Below are positions 15,095 to 15,566 of a stretch of DNA of 15,566 nt, piece after piece (positions within the stretch are counted from its first letter, which is position 1; each line of letters begins with the position of its first letter). The stretch is taken from assembly GCA_964461835.1 (NCBI GenBank), contig CAYWVO010000058.1:1-15566 (forward strand). Reading direction: 5' to 3'. The position numbers and the translations under genes are program-made. The notes beneath the pieces are model-generated. The model was not told where the DNA came from. It saw only the letters and a program-made list of their open reading frames with translations, and did not search any database. The DNA comes from CAYWVO01 sp964461835 (GTDB lineage: Bacteria > Zixibacteria > MSB-5A5 > WJJR01 > JAJRUJ01).

Positions 15095-15096
15095 TT

Positions 15097-15113
15097 AATC
15101 ACCTCTGGTGATT
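15097..15113 (-). promoter_or_regulatory. Perfect hairpin enclosing the ribosome-binding site of the propeller gene
   Basis: Read on the minus strand, AATCACC, AGA loop, GGTGATT forms a perfect 7-bp stem ending two bases before the ATG at 15094. The Shine-Dalgarno sequence AGAGGTG spans the loop and the 3' arm, so in RNA the site would be paired. This could reduce translation until melted or bound by a factor. The same dyad could instead be a DNA operator. Confidence 0.5.
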
Positions 15114-15257
15114 TACGACGCTCTATCCGGTGTGTTTATTTCTCTGGGCCCTTCCACATCCAGTTACTTCCTATACCCAACTGTCGCGAAGTTCAGCCAG
15201 CAAATTCACATACACTGTCGGTAAACCGTTACCTGTCGCTTTCCTCGCTGGTAGCGA

Positions 15258-15287
15258 CTATTTAAAATCAGGTATTCTAAGCAGCAT
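15258..15287 (-). other. Nine-codon frame behind a perfect Shine-Dalgarno sequence
   Basis: On the minus strand AGGAGG (complement of 15293-15298) stands 5 bases before an ATG that encodes only MLLRIPDFK before a TAG stop. The spacing is ideal for initiation. The propeller gene starts about 160 bases further on. It may be a leader peptide, the remains of a lost gene or a chance purine run; composition gives no hint of attenuation (no runs of one amino acid). Confidence 0.2.
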
Positions 15288-15343
15288 GGCATCCTCCTTT
15301 TTAATCCCCCCAGGCCATTTGTTGAGAAATTGTCCGAAGCAAC

Positions 15344-15406
15344 TCCCGGATCAAGTCCGGGACAGGCCTTTACAACAAGGACAGCCATTCCCGGATCAAG
15401 TCCGGG
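15344..15406. repeat. Two copies of a short palindromic repeat
   Basis: CCCGGATCAAGTCCGGG occurs identically at 15345-15361 and 15390-15406, 45 bases apart start to start. Each copy is an inverted repeat CCCGGA/TCCGGG around TCAAG; the first copy is one base pair longer on each side (TCCCGGA/TCCGGGA). The same sequence type is familiar as a dispersed intergenic palindrome, notably in Alphaproteobacteria. It does not resemble a terminator because no T-run follows. Confidence 0.8.
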
Positions 15407-15418
15407 CGGGTGGCGTGG

Positions 15419-15461
15419 CCCTGATCTGAGGGAGAGCTGGAAGCGATCCCGGAGATCAGGG
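15419..15461. repeat. 9-bp inverted repeat
   Basis: CCCTGATCT (15419-15427) is perfectly complementary to AGATCAGGG (15453-15461), with a 25-base loop. It begins 12 bases after the second CCCGGA/TCCGGG palindrome, so it may be part of the same repeat element. No T-run is present on either strand. Confidence 0.55.
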
Positions 15462-15566
15462 TATCTAGGTGCGCTCGGTAAAACACCCGAATTTATCTTG
15501 TAATCAGTCAATTGCCTATCCCCACACCCAGAATCTAATCCCACCGCAAGCGGATGGGGCACCCGG

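Larger units (their letters stand above)
15095..15566. other. Non-coding, palindrome-rich region upstream of the propeller gene
   Basis: No convincing gene lies in these 472 bases. They hold the propeller gene's leader with its ribosome-site hairpin, an isolated strong Shine-Dalgarno with a nine-codon frame at 15258-15287, two copies of a palindrome at 15345-15361 and 15390-15406, and a 9-bp inverted repeat at 15419-15461. A minus-strand open frame (15562 to 15206) runs through the palindromes, but its product is low-complexity and has no recognisable family. I see no clear promoter, tRNA or riboswitch. Confidence 0.6.

Noticed and set aside
15344..15406. CRISPR array
   Set aside because: Only two short palindromic copies, a 28-base gap and no cas gene; a dispersed palindrome fits better.
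15130..15429. 99-codon plus-strand open frame in the same region
   Set aside because: It runs through the same palindromes, lacks a ribosome site and encodes nothing recognisable.
15206..15562. 118-codon minus-strand open frame reading PGLDPG repeats
   Set aside because: The repeated PGLDPG comes from the two intergenic palindromes. It has no family resemblance and no sensible start site, so it is probably non-coding.

Overview
The window is ordinary bacterial chromosome, moderately GC-rich by eye, with ten recognisable protein genes packed into short operons. No tRNA, rRNA, CRISPR array, phage gene or transposase is visible. The gene set suggests a Gram-negative (diderm) bacterium: a GmhA-type phosphoheptose isomerase, a DUF3417-type alpha-glucan phosphorylase, an ATP-dependent PEP carboxykinase and a bacterial geranylgeranylglyceryl phosphate synthase homologue. 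The exported beta-propeller protein has a Cys-Gly-Ser-Asp-Lys-Pro-Thr-Asn-Pro stretch just after its hydrophobic segment. Together these point to the FCB superphylum or one of its candidate phyla (Zixibacteria-like lineages, for example). That placement is inference from gene content, not proof.

Left edge (1-553): the N-terminal lobe of a Hanks-type Ser/Thr kinase on the minus strand ends before the catalytic loop and looks truncated. A short divergent intergenic region follows. Nucleoside salvage (554-2566, plus): deoC and deoA lie 9 bp apart. They encode two of the three steps from pyrimidine (deoxy)nucleosides to glyceraldehyde 3-phosphate and acetaldehyde; the phosphopentomutase is not in the window. 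Central carbon and glycogen (9046 down to 2563, minus): pckA, then glgP, then glgX. glgP and glgX share a TGATG stop/start. Phosphorylase and debranching enzyme together degrade glycogen to glucose 1-phosphate plus short oligosaccharides, and PckA opens gluconeogenesis. glgX and deoA converge with a 4-bp overlap.

Divergent from pckA (9303-14014, plus): recX, alaS, a GGGP-synthase-family gene and gmhA. The last three overlap (ATGA, then 8 bp), so protein synthesis, membrane-lipid and lipopolysaccharide-heptose functions are translationally linked. At the right edge, a minus-strand gene (15094 to 14114) encodes a secreted or lipid-anchored TolB/PD40-like beta-propeller. Its Shine-Dalgarno sequence sits inside a perfect 7-bp hairpin. 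The remaining 470 bp are non-coding and rich in palindromes.

The items most worth a second look are the GGGPS homologue coupled to alaS and gmhA, the ribosome-site hairpin of the propeller gene, the truncated kinase, and several unrelated palindromic repeats between genes. I found no clear sign of a wholly new multi-gene system.
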